DNA of 64,000 nucleotides from Sva-07 sp963728195 (GTDB taxonomy: Bacteria; Actinomycetota; Acidimicrobiia; Acidimicrobiales; Ilumatobacteraceae), in contig CAVSIX010000013.1 in the NCBI GenBank assembly GCA_963728195.1, positions 1 to 64,000 of the forward strand, given 5' to 3'. This document shows positions 50,305 to 58,111 of this stretch, piece after piece; position 1 is the stretch's first letter; the number at the start of each line of letters is the position of its first letter. The notes under the pieces were generated by a model that was given only the letters and a program-made list of their open reading frames with translations, ran no database searches and was not told the DNA's origin. Position numbers and translations under genes: made by a program.

Positions 50305-50305
50305 C

Positions 50306-50950
50306 TCATCGTGGCATGGCACCGCGGCCCAGCCAGTGGGCTTCGTCGGCGTCGGCCAGCAGCTCACGATCTCCCCGTGAGTCGCCGTAGGCGCTGAGGT
50401 GCACCGCTGCTCGTCCACCGGCGTTGCGATCGAGCCAGTCGTGCAGCCTGACGACCTTCTCGGGGCCACGGCAGTTGGGCCCGTCCAAGCGCCCGGTGAG
50501 GATCCCGTGCTCGTCGACCTCCAGGCGGACCGCCAGGACATCGTGTGCGCCGAGCAGTTCGGCCAAGGGCCGAACGTAGACCTCGAACGATGCGGACACC
50601 AGCACCACGGTGTGGCCTGCGTCAGCATGCCGATGCAGTGCCTCGACGACGTCGTGACGAAGCCGCCGTTCATGGACCTCGTGAGCGAACAGCCGGGCGT
50701 CCGCTTCGACGACCTCGAACGGCACTCCCCGGAACGTCGCAGCGGCGCTCGCCGCCTTCAAGGCATCGCGATCGCGCAGCACACCCGCTCGTGTCAGTCC
50801 GAGTGGCGTGCGCAGCATCCGGCGCACGAGCGTGGGCGTGCCGGCCGTGCGGCGCAGGAACGGCACGACGCAGTCGGCGGTCGTCAGGGTCCCGTCGACG
50901 TCGAATGCGGCGACGTGCGGCCGCTCGGCGCCCTCGGGTGTCGGGTTCAC
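50306..50950 (-). CDS. HAD-IB family phosphatase (SerB-like)
   Basis: A 214-residue haloacid-dehalogenase phosphatase. Motif I is AAFDVDGTLTTADCVVPFL near residue 14 (nucleophile Asp), motif II is VVLVSASFEVYVRPLAELLG near 113, the Lys is in GPEKVVRL near 165, and motif III is YGDSRGDRELLADADEAHW near 186. The family dephosphorylates small phosphates. Its stop is one nt from the DppR synthase start, and its GTG overlaps the aroA stop. By position it is the best candidate for decaprenylphospho-5-phosphoribose phosphatase, a step assigned to a PAP2 protein in mycobacteria. That link is inference. Confidence 0.85.
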   Translation of the reverse strand: MNPTPEGAERPHVAAFDVDGTLTTADCVVPFLRRTAGTPTLVRRMLRTPLGLTRAGVLRDRDALKAASAAATFRGVPFEVVEADARLFAHEVHERRLRHDVVEALHRHADAGHTVVLVSASFEVYVRPLAELLGAHDVLAVRLEVDEHGILTGRLDGPNCRGPEKVVRLHDWLDRNAGGRAAVHLSAYGDSRGDRELLADADEAHWLGRGAMPR

Positions 50951-52290
50951 GACAGGTGGGCAGGGATCGCCGCGAGGGCATCCCAGTAACTCGGCCAGCT
51001 CTTCGACACGACCGCCGGGTCGGCGACCTCGATCCCGTCGACCACGAGTCCGAGCAGCCCGAACGCCATCGCCAGCCGATGGTCGTGGTGGGTGTCGAGA
51101 CGGGCGCCGTGCAGCAGATCGGTCGGCTCGATCAGCAGACCATCGGGCTCGACGCTGACCCGGGCGCCGGTCTTGGCCAGTTCGCCCGCGAGATCGCCGA
51201 GGCGGTCGCTCTCCTTCCCACGGATGAACCCCACGCCGCTGATTCGCGTGGGGGTGACCGCCTGGGTGGCGACCACGGCCAGTGTCGGTACGAGATCGGA
51301 GATGTCGGCCATGTCGACGTCGATGCCGCGCAGCGGGGTGTCGCGCCGGCGCATCACCACCGTGCTGGTGGGTCCCGCGGTGACGATGCAGCCCATCGCG
51401 GCCAGCAGATCGACGAATCTGGCGTCGCCCTGCACCGACGTCGTCCCGAGTCCCGGCACGCTGACCGCCCCGCCCACCATCGCCGCGGCAGCGAGCGGAT
51501 AACTGGCCGAACTGGCGTCGGGTTCGACGACGTACCGGGACGCCACGTAGGCGCCCGGGCCGACCGTGACGTGGCGATCCTTGATGTCGACGTCGGCCAC
51601 ACCGAACGCCGCCATCACCGAACGGGTGATGTCGAGGTAGGGCCGCGAAACCAGACCCGACGACAGCCACAGCTTGAGCCCGCCGGGGATGTACGGCGCG
51701 ATCAGCATCAGCGCGGTGACGTACTGGCTCGACACGTCGCCCGGCATCACGACGGCGTCGGCCCGCCGGAGCGGGCCTGCAACGGTGACCGGCAGATGTC
51801 CGGCCGTCTCCGCTGCGCTGATCGTGGCGCCCAGTGCGCCGAGCGCGGTGTGCAGCGGCCCCATCGGTCGGGCCCGCAGCGGCGGCGCACCGTCGATGGT
51901 GTACTCGCCGACGCCGAGCGCACACAGCGCGGTGACGAACCGCGACGTGGTGCCGGCCAATCCCGCGTCGAGTCGCATCGGACCGGGGGTCAACGCCCCT
52001 GCGGTGCCGGTCACGTCGGCGACCTGGTGCGCCGCGTCGAGTCGCAGCCCGATGCCACATCCGAGGCGTTCCAGGCAGTCGATCATCGCCGCGGTGTCGT
52101 CGCCCGGTGCGATGCCGACGATCTCGCTGGTGCCGTCGGCCAACGCCGCACACACGAGCGCGCGATTGACGATGCTCTTGGACGGCGGCACCGCCACCTC
52201 GGCGATCACCGGCCCGTCGGCTCGCTGCACCCGATAGCCGGCGGGGGTCTCGGCGACTCCCGCCGTCTCGGCGCTGCGGTCGGCGCTCAC
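50947..52290 (-). CDS. aroA: 3-phosphoshikimate 1-carboxyvinyltransferase (EPSP synthase)
   Basis: A 447-residue enzyme of the shikimate pathway that joins PEP to shikimate-3-phosphate. Signatures: VPPSKSIVNRALVCAALADG near residue 35, LDAGLAGTTSRFVTAL near 107, SSQYVTALMLIAPY near 182 and FIRGKESDRLGDLAGEL near 353. The start is GTG 52290, overlapping the tyrA stop (GTGA), with the HAD gene overlapping its own stop. The coupling of tyrA and aroA joins two aromatic amino acid steps. Confidence 0.96.
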   Translation of the reverse strand: MSADRSAETAGVAETPAGYRVQRADGPVIAEVAVPPSKSIVNRALVCAALADGTSEIVGIAPGDDTAAMIDCLERLGCGIGLRLDAAHQVADVTGTAGALTPGPMRLDAGLAGTTSRFVTALCALGVGEYTIDGAPPLRARPMGPLHTALGALGATISAAETAGHLPVTVAGPLRRADAVVMPGDVSSQYVTALMLIAPYIPGGLKLWLSSGLVSRPYLDITRSVMAAFGVADVDIKDRHVTVGPGAYVASRYVVEPDASSASYPLAAAAMVGGAVSVPGLGTTSVQGDARFVDLLAAMGCIVTAGPTSTVVMRRRDTPLRGIDVDMADISDLVPTLAVVATQAVTPTRISGVGFIRGKESDRLGDLAGELAKTGARVSVEPDGLLIEPTDLLHGARLDTHHDHRLAMAFGLLGLVVDGIEVADPAVVSKSWPSYWDALAAIPAHLS

Positions 52291-53363
52291 GACAGAGGCT
52301 GCACGGCCGGGCGGAACCCGCGTGCGAGCAGGCCACCGCGGAACAGTTCGACCATCGCCCGGTCGACCAACACCACCGCGACGCCCCTGGTGCTCTCGGC
52401 GACGTGGACCACTTCGAAGCTGGCGATGTTGACGCTGAGTTCGGCGGCGAGTGTGAAGACCTCCGCGGCAGCGCCGGCGCGGTCGGGAATCGGGATACGG
52501 ACCTCGGCCAGCTCGTCGGGATGCACCACCCGGGTCGGCAGGTTGGCACGGGCCTGGCGAGCGGCGGTCAGCCGGGCGTACAGGGCGTCACGGTCGTCGA
52601 CGCCGACGATGTCGCGCACGTCACGGAGCCCGTCGATCAGGTGGTCGAGCACCTCGACGATGGCGGTGCGGTTCTCCGCACAGATGTCGAGCCAGATCTC
52701 CGGGCGTCCGCTCGCCACCCGGGTCATGTCACGGAACCCACCGGCGGCGAGGCGCAACAGGGCGGCGTGCTCCTCGGCGCGATCGCTGGCGAGGCCCATC
52801 AGGGTGGCCGCGGTGAGATGCGGCACGTGGCTGACGACGGCGACGAGTTGGTCGTGGCGCTCCGGCGTGAGGGCCACGACCTCGGCGCCGAGCGAGGCCA
52901 CCACCGAGGCGACCGTGGCGAACACGGCGTCGTCGCTGTCGGGCCCCGGCGTCAGCACCCACACCGCACCCTCGAAGAGGTCGCTCTGCGCACCGTCCAG
53001 ACCATCGAGTTCGGAACCCGCCATCGGATGGCCACCGACGAACCTGACGTCGCCCGCTGCCGCACAGGTAGCGGCCTTGACGCTGCCGACGTCGGTGACC
53101 GCACCGGCGGTCTCCGCCAGCGCCCGCTTCACCTGGTCGACCGTGGCGAGCACCGGAACCGCCACGAACGTGATCTCGGCATCGGCATCCAGGCCGATCG
53201 CATCGACGACACCCCGATCGAGGGCGGCGGTCGCGGTGACGGCCGCGGTGTCGTCGCCGCTCACCCACCAACCCCGGGCCCGGAGCGCGAGCGCGACCGA
53301 CCCGCCGATCAGTCCGAGCCCGATGACGTTGGCTCGGCGCACGTTCGCTGCGGGGTCAGTCAC
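52287..53363 (-). CDS. tyrA: prephenate dehydrogenase with C-terminal ACT domain
   Basis: A 358-residue enzyme converting prephenate to 4-hydroxyphenylpyruvate for tyrosine. The NAD-binding motif VIGLGLIGGSVALALRARG starts at residue 13. The catalytic region includes VGGHPMAGSELDGLDGA near 113 (His), LTPERHDQLVAVVSHVPHL (His) and ASGRPEIWLDICAENR. After residue about 290 an ACT-like domain (IPIPDRAGAAAEVFTLAAELSVNIASFEV) probably senses an amino acid. The start is GTG 53363, 3 nt beyond the rluB stop on the same strand. Confidence 0.94.
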   Translation of the reverse strand: MTDPAANVRRANVIGLGLIGGSVALALRARGWWVSGDDTAAVTATAALDRGVVDAIGLDADAEITFVAVPVLATVDQVKRALAETAGAVTDVGSVKAATCAAAGDVRFVGGHPMAGSELDGLDGAQSDLFEGAVWVLTPGPDSDDAVFATVASVVASLGAEVVALTPERHDQLVAVVSHVPHLTAATLMGLASDRAEEHAALLRLAAGGFRDMTRVASGRPEIWLDICAENRTAIVEVLDHLIDGLRDVRDIVGVDDRDALYARLTAARQARANLPTRVVHPDELAEVRIPIPDRAGAAAEVFTLAAELSVNIASFEVVHVAESTRGVAVVLVDRAMVELFRGGLLARGFRPAVQPLS

Positions 53364-54159
53364 GGGGATCGATCGTATCGGTGGCCACCGACTCGGTCAG
53401 CGCCCTCCACTCGTCGGAAGTCAGCTCGCGCCACGTGCCCGGCTGCAGCGAGCGGTCGGCGATCGGGCCGATCCGGGTGCGCACGAGTCGGGTGACGCGA
53501 TGGCCGACCGCATCGCACATGCGGCGGATCTGGCGGTTGCGACCCTCGTGGATCGTGATGCGCAGCACACCGGGGTCCGGCTGCGACACCCGTGCCGGCG
53601 CCGTCATTCCGTCGTCGAGCTCCACGCCGTCGCGCAAGGTGCGGATCGCACCCGCCGACACCGGTCCGCCACTGACCTCGACCAGATACTCCTTCTCGAT
53701 GCCCCGCGACGGATGGGCGATCCGGTTCGCGAGATCACCGTCGTTCGTCAACAACAGCAGCCCCTCGCTGTCGACGTCGAGACGCCCCACGGAGAAGACC
53801 CTCGGCTCGCGCGGCACCAGCTCGACCACCGTGGGGCGCTGGTGGGTGTCGCGTGCGGTGGTCACGACACCGACGGGCTTGTTGAGCAGGTAGTACACGA
53901 GATCGGGACGGACACCGATCGGTGCCCCGTCGACGGCGACCAGATCGGTGGCTGCGTCGACGCGGCGGCCGAGCACGGCCACCTCGCCGTTGACGGTCAC
54001 CCGGCCGGCGGCGATCAGGTCTTCACAGATTCGGCGACTGCCGTAGCCGGTGGCGGCGAGCACCTTCTGCAACCGTTCACCCTGGGGCAGCTCGGCGCTG
54101 CGTTCGGCCATCTGCTCCCACAGCGGCGGCTCGGGCGTGCGGTCGCCCGTGTCGCTCAC
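53356..54159 (-). CDS. rluB: 23S rRNA pseudouridine synthase, RluB type
   Basis: A 267-residue pseudouridine synthase of the RsuA/RluB/RluE/RluF group. The S4 RNA-binding domain occupies residues 29-75 (RLQKVLAATGYGSRRICEDLIAAGRV). The catalytic Asp is in VGRLDVDSEGLLLLTNDG near 130, and the closing GRNRQIRRMCDAVGHRVTRLVR near 205 is typical. In actinobacteria this gene regularly follows scpB, as here (GTGA overlap). It modifies U2605-type sites of the large rRNA, though the exact site is unverified. Confidence 0.93.
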   Translation of the reverse strand: MSDTGDRTPEPPLWEQMAERSAELPQGERLQKVLAATGYGSRRICEDLIAAGRVTVNGEVAVLGRRVDAATDLVAVDGAPIGVRPDLVYYLLNKPVGVVTTARDTHQRPTVVELVPREPRVFSVGRLDVDSEGLLLLTNDGDLANRIAHPSRGIEKEYLVEVSGGPVSAGAIRTLRDGVELDDGMTAPARVSQPDPGVLRITIHEGRNRQIRRMCDAVGHRVTRLVRTRIGPIADRSLQPGTWRELTSDEWRALTESVATDTIDPRD

Positions 54160-54824
54160 GGTGCGATGTCGTCGGGCGCCGGGGCACCGGACGCCGGGTC
54201 GGGGGCCGGCGTCCGCCCGTCGCCGGTGCTCGCGCCGGTCGACACCTCGATCAATGGAGTCACGCGCAGCCCGGTCTCGAGCGCCTCGACGACCTCGGCG
54301 CTGGGGATGAACTCCGCGATCGGTGGCAGGTCGTCGAGCGAGGCGAGGCCGAGCTTCTCGAGGAACGTGGCGGTCGTGCCGAACAGGATCGCCTGGCCGG
54401 GACCGTGGTCACGTCCGACCTCGTCGATGTACCCGCGCGCCTGCAGGGTGCGCAGCACGCCATCGGGATCGACGCCGCGGATCGACGCGATCTGGCCGCG
54501 GGAGATCGGCTGCTTGTACGCCACGATCGCCAGGGTCTCGAGCGCCGCACCGGACAGTCGGGCACGCTGGTCGTGCAGCAGGAACCGCTCGACGTACGGG
54601 GTGAGATCGTCGGCGGTCTGGAACCGCCACCCACCGGCGACGTTGACCAGCCCGAAGCCGTGACCGGTGGCGATGTAGCCCTCGGCGAGCTCTTCGCACC
54701 ACTGCTCGACCATCACGGTGGGCTCTTCGAGCAACTGTGCGAGCAGTTCGGCCGGGACGGGGTCGTGGGCGACGAGCACGATCGACTCGATCGCCCGCTT
54801 GTACTCGGCAACTCGTTCGTCCAT
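54156..54824 (-). CDS. scpB: segregation and condensation protein ScpB
   Basis: A 222-residue winged-helix subunit of the SMC-ScpAB condensin. Two winged-helix domains are recognisable: IESIVLVAHDPVPAELLAQLL at the start, and ALETLAIVAYKQPISRGQIASIRGVDPDGVLRTLQARGYI near residue 100, the strongest family signature. The Pro/Ala/Asp-rich tail after residue 190 is low-complexity. It lies 9 nt after scpA and overlaps rluB by 4 nt. It bridges SMC heads through ScpA for chromosome compaction and segregation. Confidence 0.95.
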   Translation of the reverse strand: MDERVAEYKRAIESIVLVAHDPVPAELLAQLLEEPTVMVEQWCEELAEGYIATGHGFGLVNVAGGWRFQTADDLTPYVERFLLHDQRARLSGAALETLAIVAYKQPISRGQIASIRGVDPDGVLRTLQARGYIDEVGRDHGPGQAILFGTTATFLEKLGLASLDDLPPIAEFIPSAEVVEALETGLRVTPLIEVSTGASTGDGRTPAPDPASGAPAPDDIAP

Positions 54825-54833
54825 GGTCGGTCC

Positions 54834-55610
54834 TCAGCCCTCGTAGGCGTCGATCAGGATCGCCGAGGTGTCGAAGTGCTCGCCGGCGCTCCAGGTGACC
54901 TCGATGTCGCCGAACCGTTCGGGCTGGTCGATCTCGACCGCGCCCTGCTTGTACAGCTCGAGCACGGCGAGGAAGCGGATGATCACTTCGATCCGGTCGG
55001 CGAGGTCGGCGGTCAGGCGGCGGAACGTGATCCGCCCCACGCGCGGCAGCTCGTCGAGCAGCTCGCCGACCGCATCGGCGACGGTGGTCGTGATCGGATT
55101 GACGTGGAAGAGGTCGACGACCGGGACCGGCTTGGGTGTGAGTGCACGGATCGCCGCATTCCGCAGGCTGGTGACGCTCGTGCCCTCGAGCATGTCGGGG
55201 ACGACGTCGGCGAAGCGTTCGTCGGGACCGACCACCCTCGGGAACGACAGGTCGGCCTCGTCGGCGAGCTTCGAGAAGATCTGTGCGACGTCCTTGAAGG
55301 TCTTGGCCTCGAGCAGGCGGGCGAGCAGCATGTCGCGTTCTTCCCACAGGGCGAACTCGTCGTCGAGATCGATGTCGGTCGGATCGGGCAACAGCCGCCG
55401 GGCCTTGAGTTCGACGAGCGTCGCTGCGATCAGCAGGAATCCGGTCGCGACGTCGAGGTCGAGCAACTGCATCCGTTCGATCTCGGACAGGTAGGCATCG
55501 ACGATGCTCGCCAGGTTGACCTCGTAGATGTCGACCTGTTCGCGCAGGATCAGCTGCAGCAGCATGTCGAACGGCCCCTCGTACACGGGGGTGGAGACGT
55601 CCATGTTCAT
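54834..55610 (-). CDS. scpA: segregation and condensation protein ScpA
   Basis: A 258-residue kleisin of the SMC complex. The family opening YEGPFDMLLQLILREQVDIYEVNLASIVDAYL lies near residues 10-40, DVATGFLLIAATLVELKARRLLP near 53 is the SMC-neck-binding helix region, and a C-terminal winged helix ends FLAVLELYKQGAVEIDQPERFGDIEV. Two in-frame ATGs exist (55610 and 55604). A TAGGTT box 9 nt before the first favours a leaderless start. The gene diverges from trpS. Confidence 0.95.
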   Translation of the reverse strand: MNMDVSTPVYEGPFDMLLQLILREQVDIYEVNLASIVDAYLSEIERMQLLDLDVATGFLLIAATLVELKARRLLPDPTDIDLDDEFALWEERDMLLARLLEAKTFKDVAQIFSKLADEADLSFPRVVGPDERFADVVPDMLEGTSVTSLRNAAIRALTPKPVPVVDLFHVNPITTTVADAVGELLDELPRVGRITFRRLTADLADRIEVIIRFLAVLELYKQGAVEIDQPERFGDIEVTWSAGEHFDTSAILIDAYEG

Positions 55611-55619
55611 CGACGGCCC

Positions 55620-55625
55620 AACCTA
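55620..55625 (-). promoter_or_regulatory. -10 box TAGGTT for the scpA operon
   Basis: TAGGTT on the minus strand ends 9 nt before the ATG at 55610. It probably drives scpA-scpB-rluB-tyrA-aroA and possibly the arabinose-donor genes, since all these junctions overlap or nearly touch. Confidence 0.4.
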
Positions 55626-55650
55626 CCGGAGCGACACCGGTGCAACGGGG

Positions 55651-55656
55651 TATCGT
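55651..55656 (+). promoter_or_regulatory. -10 box TATCGT for trpS
   Basis: TATCGT is followed by 8 nt and then the GTG at 55665, again leaving no room for a leader or ribosome site. Confidence 0.45.
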
Positions 55657-55664
55657 CGGCGCCC

Positions 55665-56708
55665 GTGAGCACTGCGGCCGAACCGTCCATCCAGGGCACC
55701 ACCGAGGCCGGGACGACGCGCGTGCTGTCGTGCATGCAGCCCACCGGTGACGTGCATCTCGGCAACTACCTGGGGGCACTGCGCAACTGGGTCGCCGGAC
55801 AGCACGACTGCGACGCCTTCCACGGCATCGTCGATCTCCACGCCCTCACGATCACCGAAGAGCCGGGGGTCCTCGGGCGCCAGACGATGTCGTTGGCGGC
55901 GATGTTCTTCGCGATCGGGCTCGACCCCGACGTGGCGACGGTGTTCGTGCAGAGCCACGTTCCGGAGCACAACCAGCTCGGCTGGATCATGGAGTGCACG
56001 GTGAGCTACGGCGAGCTGTCTCGAATGACCCAGTTCAAGGACAAGAGCGCCAAGCGTGAACACGAGTTCGTGTCGGCCGGGCTGTTCACGTATCCGGCCC
56101 TGCAGGCAGCCGACATCCTGCTCTACGACGCGAACGAGGTGCCGATCGGCGACGACCAACGCCAGCACGTCGAGATCACCCGCGACATCGCCATCCGTTT
56201 CAATCGCCGCTTCGGCGACACGTTCGTGATTCCCGAGGCGGTCACGCCCGCCGCCGGCGCCCGGGTGATGAGCCTGCAGGACCCGACGTCGAAGATGTCG
56301 AAGTCAGACGACTCCGATGCCGGCTGCGTGTATCTGATCGACGAACCGGGCGCCGTGATGAAGAAGTTCAAGCGGGCGGTCACCGACTCCGACACCGGCC
56401 CCGACGCCGTGCGCTACGACCGAGCGGCGAAGCCGGGCGTGGCGAACCTGCTGGAGATCCACGCAGCGGTCACCGGTCGCACCCCGCAGGCGGTCGCCGA
56501 CGACTACGAGCAGTACGGCAGGCTCAAGGTCGACACCGGCGAGGCGGTGCTGGCGATCCTCGACCCCATCCGAGCCCGATATCTCGAACTGCTCGACGAT
56601 CCCGGCGAACTGGCGCGGCTGCTGCGTGTCGGCGCCGACAAGGCCCGCGAGATCGCATCGGCGACGCTCGCCCGCGCCCACGCCAACATCGGCCTGCTGC
56701 CCGCCTGA
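55665..56708 (+). CDS. trpS: tryptophanyl-tRNA synthetase
   Basis: A 347-residue class I aminoacyl-tRNA synthetase charging tRNA-Trp. The HIGH-equivalent is TGDVHLGNYLGAL near residue 27, and KMSKS is exact in PTSKMSKSDDSD near 208. PIGDDQRQHVEITRDIA and QFKDKSAKR are further TrpRS signatures. The start is GTG 55665, set by family length and by the close TATCGT box. Palindrome D follows 15 nt after the stop. Confidence 0.96.
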   Translation: MSTAAEPSIQGTTEAGTTRVLSCMQPTGDVHLGNYLGALRNWVAGQHDCDAFHGIVDLHALTITEEPGVLGRQTMSLAAMFFAIGLDPDVATVFVQSHVPEHNQLGWIMECTVSYGELSRMTQFKDKSAKREHEFVSAGLFTYPALQAADILLYDANEVPIGDDQRQHVEITRDIAIRFNRRFGDTFVIPEAVTPAAGARVMSLQDPTSKMSKSDDSDAGCVYLIDEPGAVMKKFKRAVTDSDTGPDAVRYDRAAKPGVANLLEIHAAVTGRTPQAVADDYEQYGRLKVDTGEAVLAILDPIRARYLELLDDPGELARLLRVGADKAREIASATLARAHANIGLLPA

Positions 56709-56720
56709 CCCCGCCCGACC

Positions 56721-56771
56721 CGTTCTCGTGAACTCGTCCGGGAACAATTCGCGGACGAGTTCACGAGAACG
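56721..56771. repeat. intergenic palindrome D, perfect 20-bp arms
   Basis: Arms 56721-56740 (CGTTCTCGTGAACTCGTCCG) and 56752-56771 are exact reverse complements around an 11-nt loop. The 47-nt core 56723-56769 aligns with palindromes C and E. It lies 13 nt after trpS and contains the in-frame GTG proposed as the MATE start. Confidence 0.9.
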
Positions 56772-58071
56772 TGGGATCGACCGGCGGATCCTGGCGCTGG
56801 CGGTGCCGGCGCTGGGCACCCTGGCCGCGGAGCCGCTGTACCGGCTGGTCGACACGGCGATCGTCGGTCGGCTCGGGACCGACGAGCTCGCCGGCCTGGC
56901 GGTGGCCGTGACGATGCTCGCACTGGTGGTGGCGGGCTCGAACTTCCTCGCCTACGGCACGACGCAGCGCGTCGCCAACCGGCTGGGTGCGCGACGGCCG
57001 GACGAGGCGGCCGACGTGGGCGTGCAGGCGATGTGGCTCGCCGGCCTCGTGTCGATGGTGACCGTTCCCGTTCTGGTGTTCGGCGCTCGGCCGTTCGCGG
57101 AGGCGATCGGTGCCGACGGTGATGTGCTCGAGTTCGCCGTCGAGTACCTGCGCATCGCCGCGCTCGGTGTGCCGTTCGTCCTGATCGCCCTCTCGGCGCA
57201 GGGCGTACAGCGGGGGGCATCCGACTACCGCACCCCGCTGGTGATCCTGGTGTGCTCGAACGTGGCCAATCTCCTCATCGAGGTGGTGCTCGTGTTCGGT
57301 TTCGACCTCGGCATCGCCGGCGCCGCCTGGTCGACGGTGATCGCACAGGCGGGCGCCGGGGTGGCCTTCCTCGTCGTGGTCCGGCATCGACTGGCACCCG
57401 CCACGCAACGGCGACCGAACCGCTCGGAGATGGCGCCACTGCTCACTGCGGGTCGCCATCTGCTGTTGCGGGTCGGCTCGATGCTCGCCGTGTTCACCGG
57501 CGCCACCGCGATCGCGGTGCGGGTCGACGACGCCACCCTCGCCGCGCACCAGATCGCGATGACGATGTTCCTGTTCCTGGCCCTCGTGCTCGATGCGCTG
57601 GCGGTACCGGCGCAGACGCTCGTCGCCGAGGAGCTCGGCCACGATGGCCACGATGCCATCGAGATCGCAGGACGGGTCGTCCGGCTCTCCCTCGTCGCGG
57701 CCGCCGGCATCGCTGTGCTCGTCGCGATGTCGGCGCCGCTGCTCCCCCACGCCTTCAGCGACGACCCGGCTGTCGTGAGCCGGGCGACGACGGCGCTGCT
57801 CTTGCTCGCTGTGCTGCTGCTCCCCGGCGCTGTGGCGTTCGCCGACGACGGCGTGTTGATCGGCGTCGGCGACTATCGGTTCCTGGGCGTCGCCGCCTTC
57901 GGCTCTCTCGTCGCCGTCGTCCCGATCGCCGCGGCCGTGCTCGCCACGCCATCGCTCGGTATCGCGGGGATCTGGGCCGGCCTCGTGGCCTGGATGATCC
58001 TGCGAGCCGTGGTCAACACGCTCCGCGTCCGCTCCGTGCTGTCAGGTTCTCGTGAACTCGTGCGGGAATAG
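56728..58071 (+). CDS. MATE family efflux transporter (DinF-like)
   Basis: About 447 residues with twelve predicted helices of the MATE/DinF family, which exports drugs or lipid-linked compounds with Na+ or H+ exchange. It starts ILALAVPALGTLAAEPLYRLVDTAIVGRLGTDELAGLAVAV, and the repeat half begins near LLTAGRHLLLRVGSMLAVFTGATAIAVRVDDATLAAHQIAM. The start is unusual. No ATG is available, and the only reasonable start is a GTG (56728) inside palindrome D. The last codons and the stop are formed by palindrome E (SRELVRE). The first 14 or so residues therefore come from repeat sequence and may not matter functionally. Confidence 0.88.
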   Translation: MNSSGNNSRTSSRERGIDRRILALAVPALGTLAAEPLYRLVDTAIVGRLGTDELAGLAVAVTMLALVVAGSNFLAYGTTQRVANRLGARRPDEAADVGVQAMWLAGLVSMVTVPVLVFGARPFAEAIGADGDVLEFAVEYLRIAALGVPFVLIALSAQGVQRGASDYRTPLVILVCSNVANLLIEVVLVFGFDLGIAGAAWSTVIAQAGAGVAFLVVVRHRLAPATQRRPNRSEMAPLLTAGRHLLLRVGSMLAVFTGATAIAVRVDDATLAAHQIAMTMFLFLALVLDALAVPAQTLVAEELGHDGHDAIEIAGRVVRLSLVAAAGIAVLVAMSAPLLPHAFSDDPAVVSRATTALLLLAVLLLPGAVAFADDGVLIGVGDYRFLGVAAFGSLVAVVPIAAAVLATPSLGIAGIWAGLVAWMILRAVVNTLRVRSVLSGSRELVRE

Positions 58072-58093
58072 TTCCGCAACCAGTTCACGAGAA
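58047..58093. repeat. intergenic palindrome E, 12-bp outer arms
   Basis: Arms TTCTCGTGAACT (58047-58058) and AGTTCACGAGAA (58082-58093) pair perfectly. The inner part pairs partly (GCGGGAA/TTCCGC). The 47-nt length and the left 15 nt match palindrome D exactly. It contains the stop codon of the MATE gene and could terminate both convergent transcripts. Confidence 0.88.
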
Positions 58094-58111
58094 GGTCGGC
58101 GCAGGCAACGT

